From a bacterium (GTDB taxonomy: Bacteria > Pseudomonadota > Alphaproteobacteria > Caulobacterales > Caulobacteraceae): a DNA stretch of 64,000 nt. The stretch lies in contig JAVBXP010000014.1 of assembly GCA_030824495.1 (NCBI GenBank), positions 1-64,000 on the forward strand, read 5' to 3'. Positions 8,609 through 17,084 of the stretch are shown here, one piece after another. Each line of letters begins with the position of its first letter. Position 1 is the first letter of the stretch. The notes below the pieces were generated by a model, which was given only the letters and a program-made list of their open reading frames with translations, ran no database searches and was not told the DNA's origin. The position numbers were made by a program, and so were the translations under genes.

Positions 8609-9199
8609 GTGGCGCGGACGGCGCAAGCCTTAGGGCGACAGGCGGCGCGGCGAAAGCCCCCGTTGCCACCACTGCTGTTCTTCACCGATCCCGAACGCAC
8701 CCCCGATATCGAAGGCGCGGTCCGGCGCCTGCCCCGAGGATCGGCTATCGTCTATCGCAGCTTTGGAGCGGCGGGCGCCGAGGCGCAGGCCAACCGTCTG
8801 GTTGATATGGCCCGCCGACGCGGCCTGCTGCTGCTGATAGGCGCCGATGCGGCGCTGGCGGCCAAGGTGGGGGCGGACGGCGTACACCTGCCCGAACGCC
8901 TGGCGCATAGGGCCCGCCGCCTGAGGCGCGCCGACTGGATCGTCACGGCGGCGGCTCACAGCGCCGTGGCGGCGCGGCGCGGCTTGGCGTTCGGGGCGGA
9001 CGCCGTGGTGGTGTCGGCGATCTTTGCGTCAAACAGTCCGTCGGCCGGCGCGCCCATTGGCCCCCTTCGGCTGGCGCAGCTCGTGCGAACAACTGGTGGA
9101 GCGGTCTACGGCCTGGGCGGGATCAATAACAAAACAGCCCGCCGGCTGATGGCTGCGGGCCTGGTCGGTCTGGCGGCTGTCGAAGCCTTTAGAACTTGA
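8609..9199 (+). CDS. Thiamine-phosphate synthase-like (ThiE/TenI fold) protein
   Basis: A (beta/alpha)8-barrel of about 197 residues resembling ThiE/TenI. Visible blocks are LLLIGADAALAAKVGADGVHLPE, VTAAAHSAVAARRGLAFGADAVVVSAIF, and the phosphate-binding GAVYGLGGINNKTA. ThiE joins HMP-pyrophosphate and thiazole phosphate; TenI-like relatives have other roles. No other thiamine gene is nearby and no TPP riboswitch was seen, so the reaction is uncertain. GTG at 8609 is a likely start, leaving a 19-bp gap to the divergent yggS; earlier in-frame starts would overlap yggS heavily. Confidence 0.7.
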   Translation: MARTAQALGRQAARRKPPLPPLLFFTDPERTPDIEGAVRRLPRGSAIVYRSFGAAGAEAQANRLVDMARRRGLLLLIGADAALAAKVGADGVHLPERLAHRARRLRRADWIVTAAAHSAVAARRGLAFGADAVVVSAIFASNSPSAGAPIGPLRLAQLVRTTGGAVYGLGGINNKTARRLMAAGLVGLAAVEAFRT

Positions 9200-9572
9200 A
9201 GGCGGTCTCAAGACGAACGCGCGGAGCGGAGTCCTGCGGTTCAGTCTTCTTGTAGGCCGGAGCCTCTTTCTCGCCCAGCGCCACCGCGCCGCCGACCCGG
9301 AGGCTTGGCGTGACGCGGAAATAGGCCCCAGCCTGGACGTCGTTCAGTTGCGTATCGCGCTCGCCCCGTTGATCCAGGTTGAGCGAAACCCCCCAGCGCC
9401 CCTTGCCAGCGCCCCACTTCAACGACTTCGTCCCTTGCGAGGATGTCATCGTCGAGGATTCGCTACGCACGGTGAAGTCGGTGGTCTTCTTCGCGGTTTG
9501 GGCATGCGCCGTCGAAGCGCCGCTCACGAGGAGCGCCGCGCCGATCAACGAAATGACCAACTGCTTGGACAT
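9189..9572 (-). CDS. ntrZ: Small periplasmic protein, probable NtrZ
   Basis: A 127-residue secreted protein with a signal peptide (about 1-24, ending STAHAQ) and a mature part of beta-strand character (GRWGVSLNLDQRG, GAYFRVTPSLRVGG) ending in Phe. In Caulobacter the gene between the ThiE-like gene and the DUF3576 gene before leuS is ntrZ, a periplasmic protein proposed to restrain the NtrY sensor kinase. The size, signal and position fit; I could not align it. ATG at 9572 is used, and GTG at 9578 is an alternative. Its 3' end overlaps that of the ThiE-like gene by 11 bp. Confidence 0.6.
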   Translation of the reverse strand: MSKQLVISLIGAALLVSGASTAHAQTAKKTTDFTVRSESSTMTSSQGTKSLKWGAGKGRWGVSLNLDQRGERDTQLNDVQAGAYFRVTPSLRVGGAVALGEKEAPAYKKTEPQDSAPRVRLETAFKF

Positions 9573-9734
9573 AACCACCTATATGGCCCCTTAGCCCCGG
9601 TACGCCAGTTGAGGCGCGACCGTTGCGCCGATTAAAGTCCGCTCGGCCCCCAGGTCAACCGACTCCAGACGCCCAGCGTGGCCATGACCGACATATGGTC
9701 GGCGCCTGTGGCGGCTGGGACACGCGATTCCTGT

Positions 9735-9762
9735 TTGGCGCTTGCACAGGCATTGTTATAGA
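9735..9762 (+). promoter_or_regulatory. Candidate promoter for the DUF3576 lipoprotein gene
   Basis: TTGGCG (9735-9740), a 16-bp spacer and TATAGA (9757-9762) lie about 66 bp before the start at 9829. This was found by eye only. An inverted repeat CCGAC-N5-GTCGG at about 9690 sits between the two divergent genes and could be an operator. Confidence 0.35.
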
Positions 9763-9828
9763 GGGCGCGGCTGCGGGGGGCTGCGCCGCGGCGCGGACCG
9801 ACGCGGGATAACGACTAGGAGCCGATAT

Positions 9829-10338
9829 ATGCCGTTTGTGCGCGGTGAGATTAAGCGTGGCGTGACGACCGGAGTGCTGGTGCTAAGCCTCGCGGCGCTG
9901 GCGGCCTGCTCGAGCGGCGGTAGCGCTCGAACCTTCCAGACCCAAGAGTCTGGTGGCGGCTTCAGCCTGTTTGGCGGCGGCAAGAAGAGCAGCTCCACCA
10001 ACGCTGGGCAGCCGGCGATCGGCGTGAACGGCTATCTGTGGCGTGCGACGCTGGACACCTTGTCCTTCATGCCGCTGGCCTCGGCCGACCCCTATGGCGG
10101 CGTGATCATCACCGACTGGTTCGTGAACCCCGACCAACCGAACGAGCGGTTCAAGGCCACCGTCTACATCTTGGATTCGCGCCTGCGCGCTGATGGCCTG
10201 AACGTGGCCGTCTTCAAGCAGGTCAAGGACGCCCAGGGCAATTGGACCGACGCGGCCTCGGCCGGTCAGACCGAGACCGACCTGGAAAACGCGATCCTTA
10301 CCAAGGCTCGGCAGCTTCGCCTGTCCAACATCGGCTAA
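9829..10338 (+). CDS. DUF3576 lipoprotein
   Basis: A 169-residue lipoprotein: a hydrophobic signal leads to the lipobox LAAC (Cys near residue 27), then a Ser/Gly-rich linker, then a conserved domain with AIGVNGYLWRATLDTL, GGVIITDWF and RADGLNVAVFKQ, as in DUF3576. Its function is unknown. ATG at 9829 has AGGAG at 9817-9821. In Caulobacter relatives this gene also precedes leuS, lptE and holA, so a link to outer-membrane assembly is plausible but inferred. Confidence 0.82.
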   Translation: MPFVRGEIKRGVTTGVLVLSLAALAACSSGGSARTFQTQESGGGFSLFGGGKKSSSTNAGQPAIGVNGYLWRATLDTLSFMPLASADPYGGVIITDWFVNPDQPNERFKATVYILDSRLRADGLNVAVFKQVKDAQGNWTDAASAGQTETDLENAILTKARQLRLSNIG

Positions 10339-10347
10339 GGCCTCAAA

Positions 10348-10416
10348 GGGGCGCATTCGGGGACTCCAGTCAGGATGCGCTCTCCCCCTGGGGTCAGCGC
10401 GACGTCGGCGCTGACC
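10348..10416 (+). promoter_or_regulatory. Two consecutive hairpins in the leuS leader
   Basis: GCGCAT (10351-10356) pairs with ATGCGC (10375-10380), extended by G-rich and C-rich flanks. A second hairpin GGTCAGCGC/GCGCTGACC (10392-10416, 9-bp perfect stem, loop GACGTCG) follows. No T-run is present, so this is not a classical terminator. It may be a processing site, a Rho-related end or a leader element. Confidence 0.4.
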
Positions 10417-10446
10417 GACACCTAACTGAAGTTCGAAGAACGCCTC

Positions 10447-13029
10447 ATGGCCCGCTACAACCCGAAAGAAACTGAACCCAAGTGGCGCAAGGCCTGGGCG
10501 GACACCGAGGTGTTCCGCGCCGGCCCGCCGACGCCGGGGGTTCCGAAGTACTATGCGTTGGAGATGTTCCCGTACCCGTCGGGGCGTCTGCACATGGGCC
10601 ATGTGCGCAACTACTCGCTCGGCGACGTCGTGGCCCGCTACAAGCGCGCCCGCGGCTTCAACGTCCTGCACCCGATGGGTTGGGACGCCTTTGGCCTGCC
10701 CGCCGAGAACGCGGCCATGGAGCGCGGCGTCGATCCGCGCGGCTGGACCTACGAAAACATCGCCAAGATGCGGGCCGAGCTGAAGGAGCTGGGCCTGTCG
10801 ATCGACTGGTCGCGCGAATTCGCCACCTGTGACCCGGCCTATTACGGCAAGCAGCAGGACTGGTTCCTGGACCTGTGGAAGCGCGGCCTGGTCTACCGCA
10901 AGGAAAGCATCGTCAACTGGGACCCCATCGATCAGACGGTCCTGGCCAATGAGCAGGTGGTCGACGGCCGCGGCTGGCGCTCGGGCGCTCCGGTCGAGAA
11001 GCGCAAGCTGAACCAGTGGTTCCTGCGCATCACCGACTATGCGGGCGAACTGACCGATAGCCTGAAGACCCTGGATCGCTGGCCCGACAAGGTGCGGCTG
11101 ATGCAGGAGAACTGGATCGGGCGCTCCAAGGGCCTGAAGTTCTCCTTCCGCTGGGCTTCGGAGGCCCCCAAGGGCTTCGAGAGCGGGCTGGAGGTTTACA
11201 CCACCCGTCCCGACACCCTGTATGGCGCGAGCTTCGTCGGCATCGCGCCTGAGCATCCGCTGGCCGAGCAACTGGCCGCCGATCCCAAGGTCGCGGCCTT
11301 CATCGCCGAGTGCCGCAAAGGCGGCGCGTCCGAGGCCGAGATCGAGACCGCCGAGAAGATCGGCTTCGACACCGGCCTGACCGTGGCTCACCCATTCGAT
11401 CCGAACTGGCGTCTGCCCGTCTGGATCGCGAACTTCATCCTGATGGACTACGGCACAGGCGCAGTCTTCGGCTGCCCGGCGCACGACCAGCGCGACCTGG
11501 ATTTCGCCCGCAAGTACGACCTGCCCGTGAAGGCTGTGGTCCTGCCGACCGGTGAGGACCCCGCAAGCTTCCAAGTGGGCGGCGAGGCCTATACCGGCCC
11601 AGGCGTCGCCTTCAATTCCGACTTCCTGAACGGGCTGGACGTCGAGGCCGCCAAGGCCGCGGCGATCGCCCGCATCGAGGAACAGGGTCAAGGCAAGGGC
11701 GCGACCGTCTTCCGGCTGCGCGACTGGGGCGTGGCCCGCCAGCGCGGCTGGGGCTGCCCGATCCCGGTGGTCCATTGCGCCAAGTGCGGCGTGATCCCGG
11801 TTCCAAAGGACCAACTGCCGATCGTCCTGCCCGACGACATGGACTTCTCCAAGCCGGGCAACGCTTTGGCGCGGCACCCGACCTGGAAGGACACCACCTG
11901 CCCTGACTGCGGCGGCGCAGCGACCCGCGAAACCGACACGCTGGACACCTTCGTGGACAGCTCCTGGTACTTCGCCCGCTTCACCGACACCGAAAGCGCT
12001 GCGCCGATCGACAAGGCCGCTGCCGACTATTGGATGCCGGTCGACCAGTATGTGGGCGGCATCGAGCATGCGGTCCTGCACCTGCTCTACGCCCGCTTCG
12101 TGACCAAGGCGCTGGCTGACGAGGGCATGCTGTCGGTGCGCGAACCCTTCGCCGGCCTGTTCACTCAGGGGATGGTGACCCACGAGACCTATCGCCGCCA
12201 GAACGGCGAATGGGTCGAGCCGCGCGCCGTCGAGTTCGAAACCGAGGCCGGCGCGCGCCGCGCCAAGATCGCCGAAACCGGCGAGCCGATCGTGATCGGC
12301 GACGTCGAGAAGATGTCGAAGTCGAAGAAGAACACCGTCACGCCTGACGAGATCTTCGACGTCTATGGCGTCGACGCCGCCCGCCTGTTCGTGCTGTCCG
12401 ACAGCCCGCCCGAGCGCGACACCCAATGGTCGGCGTCCGGGGTCGAGGGCGCCTGGCGCTTCGTCAACCGGGTCTGGAACGAGTTCGACAGCCAGCCGGC
12501 CGGCCCGGCCCCCGCCCCTGTCGCCGACCCCAAGGCCGACGAACTGCGGGCCTTCACCCATCGCACGATCAAGGGCCTGACCGAGGCGGTCGAAAGCTTC
12601 CGCTTCAACTCCGGCATCGCGCGGATGTACGAATTCCTCAATAAACTCAAAGAATTCCCCGCCGAAGGTGCGACCCCTGCGGTGCTGGGCGCGCGTCATG
12701 AAGCGCTGTCGGCTTTCGCCCGGCTGATCTCGCCCTTCACGCCCCACCTGGCCGAAGAGGCCTGGGCCCGCATCGGCGGCGAAGGCATGGTGGTGTCTGC
12801 GCCCTGGCCAGAATTCGATCCGGCCCTGACCCAGGACGCGGTCCGCATTCTGCCGGTTCAGGTCAACGGCAAGCGGCGCGGCGAGATTTCTGTCGCCGCC
12901 GGCGCGGAACCAGCCGATGTTGAGAAGCTGGTGCTGAACGATCCGGAGATCGCCCGGCGCCTGGAAGGTCTCTCGATCAAAAAAGTGATCGTGGTGAAGG
13001 ATCGGATCGTCAACATCGTGGCTGGGTGA
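10447..13029 (+). CDS. leuS: Leucyl-tRNA synthetase
   Basis: Class I aminoacyl-tRNA synthetase that charges tRNA-Leu in the cytosol; 860 residues, the normal bacterial length. The HIGH signature is HMGH at 49-52 and KMSKS is at 622-626. The editing (CP1) domain lies between them and contains the [13 protein letters not shown] block. LeuS-type zinc-binding cysteines are visible in HCAKCGVIP and TTCPDCGG. The start ATG at 10447 begins a run with lptE 7 bp downstream and holA after that. Confidence 0.98.
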   Translation: MARYNPKETEPKWRKAWADTEVFRAGPPTPGVPKYYALEMFPYPSGRLHMGHVRNYSLGDVVARYKRARGFNVLHPMGWDAFGLPAENAAMERGVDPRGWTYENIAKMRAELKELGLSIDWSREFATCDPAYYGKQQDWFLDLWKRGLVYRKESIVNWDPIDQTVLANEQVVDGRGWRSGAPVEKRKLNQWFLRITDYAGELTDSLKTLDRWPDKVRLMQENWIGRSKGLKFSFRWASEAPKGFESGLEVYTTRPDTLYGASFVGIAPEHPLAEQLAADPKVAAFIAECRKGGASEAEIETAEKIGFDTGLTVAHPFDPNWRLPVWIANFILMDYGTGAVFGCPAHDQRDLDFARKYDLPVKAVVLPTGEDPASFQVGGEAYTGPGVAFNSDFLNGLDVEAAKAAAIARIEEQGQGKGATVFRLRDWGVARQRGWGCPIPVVHCAKCGVIPVPKDQLPIVLPDDMDFSKPGNALARHPTWKDTTCPDCGGAATRETDTLDTFVDSSWYFARFTDTESAAPIDKAAADYWMPVDQYVGGIEHAVLHLLYARFVTKALADEGMLSVREPFAGLFTQGMVTHETYRRQNGEWVEPRAVEFETEAGARRAKIAETGEPIVIGDVEKMSKSKKNTVTPDEIFDVYGVDAARLFVLSDSPPERDTQWSASGVEGAWRFVNRVWNEFDSQPAGPAPAPVADPKADELRAFTHRTIKGLTEAVESFRFNSGIARMYEFLNKLKEFPAEGATPAVLGARHEALSAFARLISPFTPHLAEEAWARIGGEGMVVSAPWPEFDPALTQDAVRILPVQVNGKRRGEISVAAGAEPADVEKLVLNDPEIARRLEGLSIKKVIVVKDRIVNIVAG

Positions 13030-13036
13030 GCAGACA

Positions 13037-13534
13037 ATGAACCGCGTCATCATCTCCGCCGCCCTGGCGGCCACGGCCCTCGGCCTCTCGGCCTGTGGGT
13101 TCACACCGCTCTATGCGACGCCGGGCGTCTCGACGCACCTGACGGCCGTGCAGGTCGTGACGCCGCCCGGCCGGACCGGGCAGTTGATCCGCGAGCATCT
13201 CGACGACGCCCTGGCCCGCGACAAGGGCGTGACGCCGCGCTACAAGATGGAGCTGGCGCTCTCGGAAACCCGCTACCCGCGCGGCGTGCGGGTCGACAAC
13301 GTCGCCACCCGCTACGAGTACGTCCTGACCGCGAACTACACGGTCACCGCCCTGCCCTCGGGCACGCCGGTCAAGGTGGGCACGACGCGGGTTGAGGTCA
13401 CCTATGACAGCGCCGATCAGCCCTACGCCTCGATCTCGGCCCAGCAGGACGCCCAGGACCGCGCCGCCGCCGAAGCCGCCCGAAAGATCCAGCTCGAGCT
13501 AGCCGCCTGGCTGGCGACCAGCGGGAAATCCTAG
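13037..13534 (+). CDS. lptE: LPS-assembly lipoprotein LptE
   Basis: Outer-membrane lipoprotein that plugs LptD and helps insert lipopolysaccharide. In 165 residues the signal peptide ends in a lipobox (LSACGFTPLYATPG, Cys about 20), with the GFTPLY motif typical of alphaproteobacterial LptE. The later RxHL-type segment and the alanine-rich C-terminal helix fit the family. It is placed between leuS and holA, the usual position in this group. The family is short and divergent, so the call leans partly on context. Confidence 0.85.
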   Translation: MNRVIISAALAATALGLSACGFTPLYATPGVSTHLTAVQVVTPPGRTGQLIREHLDDALARDKGVTPRYKMELALSETRYPRGVRVDNVATRYEYVLTANYTVTALPSGTPVKVGTTRVEVTYDSADQPYASISAQQDAQDRAAAEAARKIQLELAAWLATSGKS

Positions 13535-13547
13535 GAATCTCAAGGCC

Positions 13548-14597
13548 GTGATCCTCGCCAAACGGCCCGACATCGAACGCTTTCTGGCCAAGCCGGAAGG
13601 TGTTCGCGTCGTGCTTATCTACGGCCGCGACACCGGGGTGGTGAAGGACCGCGGGGCGCAGCTCGCCTCCAAGATCGTCCCCAATCTCGACGATCCCTTC
13701 GATGTCGCCCTGCTGACCGACGGCGACCTGGACGGCGACGGAGCGCGGCTCGAAGGCGAACTGGCGGCTCAGTCGCTGATGGGCGGCCGCCGATTGGTGC
13801 GTCTGCGCTTTGCAACCGAGAAGGCCAGCCTGGACAAGCAGGTGGCCGAAACCCTGGTCGCCCACGCCAGCGGCAAGCTCAATCCCGACGCCTTCTTCAT
13901 CATCGAGGCCGGCAATCTGGGTCGCGACTCCGCCATCCGCAAGGCGGCCGAGAAGGCGCCAGAGGCGGCGGCCATCCCCTGCTACGAGGACGAGCCGGGC
14001 GACGTGGCCCGCCTGGTGCGCGAGCTCTTGGCCAAGGACAATGTCGGCCTCGACGCCCAGGCTCTGCAGCTATTCGTCGGACGTCTGCCCAAGGAGCGCG
14101 GCGTCGCCCGCCAGGAGATCGAACGGCTGGCGCTCTATCTCGAGCCCGGCAGCGGCCGCACCGCCGCCGCCAAGGACCTGGACGACTTTCTTGGCGTCGA
14201 ACCGGAAGCCTCGCTGTTCGACGCGGCGGCCGACGCCTTCAGCGGCAAGCTCGCCGACGCCCAGGCTGCGCTGCGCCGCGCCGCCGCCGAGGGCGAGGCC
14301 GGCCCCGCCGCGGTCCGGGCGATCAGCATGTACTTGGCCAAACTGCGCCGCACCCTGACTCTGGCCAAGAACGGCGCTGGACTGCAGGAAGCCGCCAAGG
14401 CCTCCGGCGTGTTCTGGAAACAGGAGCGCGAGTTTCTGCGGCAGGCGCGGAGCTGGTCGCTGGACGACCTCGACAAGCTACAGCCCGAAGTGCTCGCCGC
14501 CGACAAGGCCTGCAAGACCGCCGGCTCGCCGGACAGTCTGATCGCCGAGCGGCTGGCCCTGACCATCGCCGGCCGCGCCAGGCGGCTCGGGCTCTAA
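13548..14597 (+). CDS. holA: DNA polymerase III subunit delta
   Basis: Clamp-loader subunit that opens the beta sliding clamp. The 349 residues are the expected size. It starts at GTG 13548, 13 bp after lptE. VLIYGRDTGVVKDRGAQL near the N-terminus, the middle FFIIEAGNLGRDSAIRKAAE block (delta has no complete P-loop), and the C-terminal helical collar with FWKQEREFLRQAR and LIAERLALTI fit HolA. The leuS-lptE-holA order is conserved in alphaproteobacteria. Confidence 0.92.
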   Translation: MILAKRPDIERFLAKPEGVRVVLIYGRDTGVVKDRGAQLASKIVPNLDDPFDVALLTDGDLDGDGARLEGELAAQSLMGGRRLVRLRFATEKASLDKQVAETLVAHASGKLNPDAFFIIEAGNLGRDSAIRKAAEKAPEAAAIPCYEDEPGDVARLVRELLAKDNVGLDAQALQLFVGRLPKERGVARQEIERLALYLEPGSGRTAAAKDLDDFLGVEPEASLFDAAADAFSGKLADAQAALRRAAAEGEAGPAAVRAISMYLAKLRRTLTLAKNGAGLQEAAKASGVFWKQEREFLRQARSWSLDDLDKLQPEVLAADKACKTAGSPDSLIAERLALTIAGRARRLGL

Positions 14598-14629
14598 AAC
14601 GCGCTTCTCAAAATCGGCTCTTAGCGGCT

Positions 14630-14655
14630 CAGAGATATACGATGTCGTATCTCTG
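14630..14655. terminator. Hairpin between convergent holA and parB
   Basis: CAGAGA and TACGA pair with TCGTA and TCTCTG around a 2-nt turn (11 base pairs with a 2-nt bulge). It lies midway between the two convergent stops. It has no clear T-run; a transcription end or a symmetric protein site is possible. Confidence 0.45.
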
Positions 14656-14718
14656 TATGTTCGTTTCGCCAGAAGTCGAATTCTGATTTTCGATCCTTAT
14701 AAATCAAGGACTTAGTGA

Positions 14719-15606
14719 TCAGCCTCGCGAGGTCAGTTTGCGGCACAGCTCATCGAGCTGTTCGAGCGTCGCATATTTTATCTTCAGCTCGCCGACGCCG
14801 CCGCGATCGACCACTTCGACGTCGAGCCCGAGCACGTCCGAGAGGTCGGCCTCCAGCGCCTGGGTGTCGGTGTCCTTCACCGGCTTGCGCTTGGCGGCGG
14901 TCTGAGGCCGAGCAGCCGAGGGCGTGTTGCGGGCGAGGTTCTCAGCGTCGCGGACCGACAGGCCCTTGGCGATGATGATCTCGGCCAGGGCGGCCGGATC
15001 ATCGGCGGTCAGGATGGCGCGGGCGTGACCGGCCGAGAGGCGGCCCTCGAGCACATGCTGGCGAACCGCCTCGGGCAGGTTCATCAAGCGCAGGGTGTTG
15101 GCTACGTGGCTGCGGCTCTTGCCGACGCTGTCGGCCACCTCTTCCTGAGTGCGGCGGAACTTCTCGATCAGCTGCTGGTAGGCGCTGGCCTCTTCGATGG
15201 CGTTGAGGTTGGCGCGCTGGACGTTCTCGATGACGGCGATTTCCAGCACCTGGACGTCGTCCAGTTCGCGGACCAGCACAGGCATGACCCGCAGGCCCGC
15301 CTTCTGGCTGGCGCGCCAACGGCGTTCACCCGCGACGATCTCCCACTCGCCGGGTATGCCCGGCGCGGGCCGCACTAGGATCGGCTGCAGGATACCCTTC
15401 TCGCGGATCGAGGCGGCCAGTTCATCGACCTCGGTCTCGGAGAACACCCAGCGGGGCTGGTCGGCGTTGCGGTGGATCAGCTCGATCGGGATCTCACGAA
15501 CGCCGGAGATCTCGCTCGCGGGCGCCCCGGCCACGACCTTGGCCTCGTCGGCGTCGCCCAACAGAGCGGCCATACCCCGGCCCAAACCCCGCTTCTCAAC
15601 CATCAT
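14719..15606 (-). CDS. parB: Chromosome-partitioning protein ParB
   Basis: CTP-dependent clamp that loads at parS and organises the origin region for segregation. In 295 residues there is a basic N-terminal ParA-interacting start (MMVEKRGLGRGMAALLG), the CTP/phosphate motif GERRWRAS at 93-100, a helix-turn-helix (about 150-190, GKSRSHVANTLRLM), and a C-terminal dimerisation domain ending ELCRKLTSRG. ATGs at 15606 and 15603 are adjacent. It follows parA by 6 bp. The nearest perfect parS site is about 2 kb away in mnmG. Confidence 0.97.
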   Translation of the reverse strand: MMVEKRGLGRGMAALLGDADEAKVVAGAPASEISGVREIPIELIHRNADQPRWVFSETEVDELAASIREKGILQPILVRPAPGIPGEWEIVAGERRWRASQKAGLRVMPVLVRELDDVQVLEIAVIENVQRANLNAIEEASAYQQLIEKFRRTQEEVADSVGKSRSHVANTLRLMNLPEAVRQHVLEGRLSAGHARAILTADDPAALAEIIIAKGLSVRDAENLARNTPSAARPQTAAKRKPVKDTDTQALEADLSDVLGLDVEVVDRGGVGELKIKYATLEQLDELCRKLTSRG

Positions 15607-15612
15607 GTTTCC

Positions 15613-16422
15613 TTAGGCCGCGGCCTTGGCGCGGCGGTCGCGCTCTCTCAGCACGACCTCCCGAGCGAGCTTCAGATAGGCTTGGGAGCCCGTGCATTTC
15701 AGATCGTAGACCAGCACCGGCTTGCCGTAGGACGGCGCCTCCGACACCCGCACATTGCGCGGAATGACGGTGCTGTAGACGATGTCGCCGAAGTGGCCGC
15801 GGACGTCCCGGGCCACCTGCTCCGACAAGCTGTTGCGCCGGTCGTACATGGTCAGGACGATACCCTGGATCTCAAGGCCTGGGTTGAGGCTGCCGCGCAC
15901 CAGGTCCACGGTCCGCATCAGCTGGGTCAGGCCTTCCAGGGCGAAGAACTCGCACTGCAGGGGCACCAGCACCGCGTCGGCGGCGGCCATGGCGTTGACC
16001 GTCAGCAGGTTCAGCGACGGAGGGCAATCGATCAGGACGTAGGTGTACTCGCCGGCCGCGCGGATCGGTTCAAGAGCGTCACGCAGCTTGAAGGAGCGCC
16101 GCGACTGTTGGCCCAGCTCCAACTCGACGCCCGACAGGTCGGGGTCGGCGGCGATTAGGTCGAGCCCCGGAAGGGCGGTATTGACGACTGCCGAGGCCAT
16201 CGGCTGCTCGCCCATCAAAACGTCGTACAGGGTGACCTTGCGCAGGGCGCGGCCGATGCCGAGGCCGGTCGAGGCGTTGCCCTGGGGATCGGAGTCGATC
16301 AGCAGCACCTTCTCACCGACAGCGGCGAGCGCGGTGCCCAGATTTATGGCCGTGGTGGTCTTGCCGACGCCGCCCTTCTGGTTGGCGACGACCAAGACAC
16401 GTAGCTTACGGTTTGCGGCCAC
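15613..16422 (-). CDS. parA: Chromosome-partitioning ATPase ParA
   Basis: Walker-type ATPase that binds DNA non-specifically and pulls ParB-parS complexes polewards. The deviant Walker A motif is KGGVGKTTT at 16-24, with VLLIDSDPQGNASTGLG following and the Walker B-like VLIDCPPSL near 135-143. 269 residues. GTG at 16422 is supported by GGAGG seven bases upstream. Its 5' end overlaps the 3' end of rsmG by 17 bp, so translation of the operon rsmG-parA-parB is probably coupled. Confidence 0.97.
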   Translation of the reverse strand: MAANRKLRVLVVANQKGGVGKTTTAINLGTALAAVGEKVLLIDSDPQGNASTGLGIGRALRKVTLYDVLMGEQPMASAVVNTALPGLDLIAADPDLSGVELELGQQSRRSFKLRDALEPIRAAGEYTYVLIDCPPSLNLLTVNAMAAADAVLVPLQCEFFALEGLTQLMRTVDLVRGSLNPGLEIQGIVLTMYDRRNSLSEQVARDVRGHFGDIVYSTVIPRNVRVSEAPSYGKPVLVYDLKCTGSQAYLKLAREVVLRERDRRAKAAA

Positions 16423-17074
16423 GGCTGAGCCTCCCTACACGCACAATCTTGCCTCTGGAGTCGCTCAAGCTGGGTAGCACGTCGGCGTCGAAGTCCCAAT
16501 TGCTAGCGGCGTCCTCAAGTTCGGACGCTACATCTTGCCCCTTAAGGAAGAGCGCGGTCGCTCCACGCTTCAGGTAGGGCTGGGCATACCCCATCAGTCG
16601 CGTGAGGGGGGCGCAAGCCCGCGCGGTGACGATATCCACAGTCAGGGACAAGTCTTCCGCACGAGAATTATGAACGGTCGCCGGAAGCTTAAGTCCGTCG
16701 ACCACTTCGGTCAGGAACCGGCAGCGTTTCGTCAGGCTGTCGACGAGATGGACGTGGAAGCCGGGCCGATCTTTCGCGAGGATCGCCAATACGATGCCCG
16801 GCAATCCTGCACCCGTTCCCAGATCGGCCCAGGTCAGAGCGTCCGGCGCCAAGGGCAGGATTTGAGCCGAATCCCAGGCGTGCCGCGACCAGAAAACGTC
16901 GAGGGTCGCCGGCCCCACGAGGTTCATCTTGGCGTTCCACTCGATCAGGTATGACCGGTAGCGCTCCAGATCGGCGATGGCCTCAGCCCCCGCCCCCGTG
17001 ATCGCAGCGAAGGCGGCGGCGTCGGCCACCAGGACGGGTTCTGCAACTTCTGACACAGGCGGGGACTCAGGCAA
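16406..17074 (-). CDS. rsmG: 16S rRNA (guanine-527-N7)-methyltransferase
   Basis: SAM-dependent methyltransferase of 16S rRNA G527 (formerly GidB), 222 residues. The SAM-binding loop is DLGTGAGLPGIVLAI (about 81-95). RHAWDSAQILPL, HLVDSLTKRCRFL and VTARACAPL are the other conserved blocks. The TTG at 17074 starts 10 bp after the mnmG stop and lacks a clear ribosome site; a GTG six codons later is an alternative. Loss of this enzyme in other bacteria gives mild streptomycin resistance (family knowledge). Confidence 0.94.
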   Translation of the reverse strand: MPESPPVSEVAEPVLVADAAAFAAITGAGAEAIADLERYRSYLIEWNAKMNLVGPATLDVFWSRHAWDSAQILPLAPDALTWADLGTGAGLPGIVLAILAKDRPGFHVHLVDSLTKRCRFLTEVVDGLKLPATVHNSRAEDLSLTVDIVTARACAPLTRLMGYAQPYLKRGATALFLKGQDVASELEDAASNWDFDADVLPSLSDSRGKIVRVGRLSRGRKP

Positions 17075-17084
17075 TGGCTGGGGC

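Noticed and set aside
8590..9199. TPP riboswitch or thiamine operon around the ThiE-like gene
   Set aside because: No THI-box motif and no other thiamine gene were seen.
9883..13104. 1073-codon open frame opposite leuS
   Set aside because: It is a shadow of the leuS codon pattern with no protein-like motifs.
14630..14655. Hairpin between holA and parB as a parS or ParB site
   Set aside because: The sequence lacks CACGTG and does not resemble parS; it is better left as a possible transcription end.
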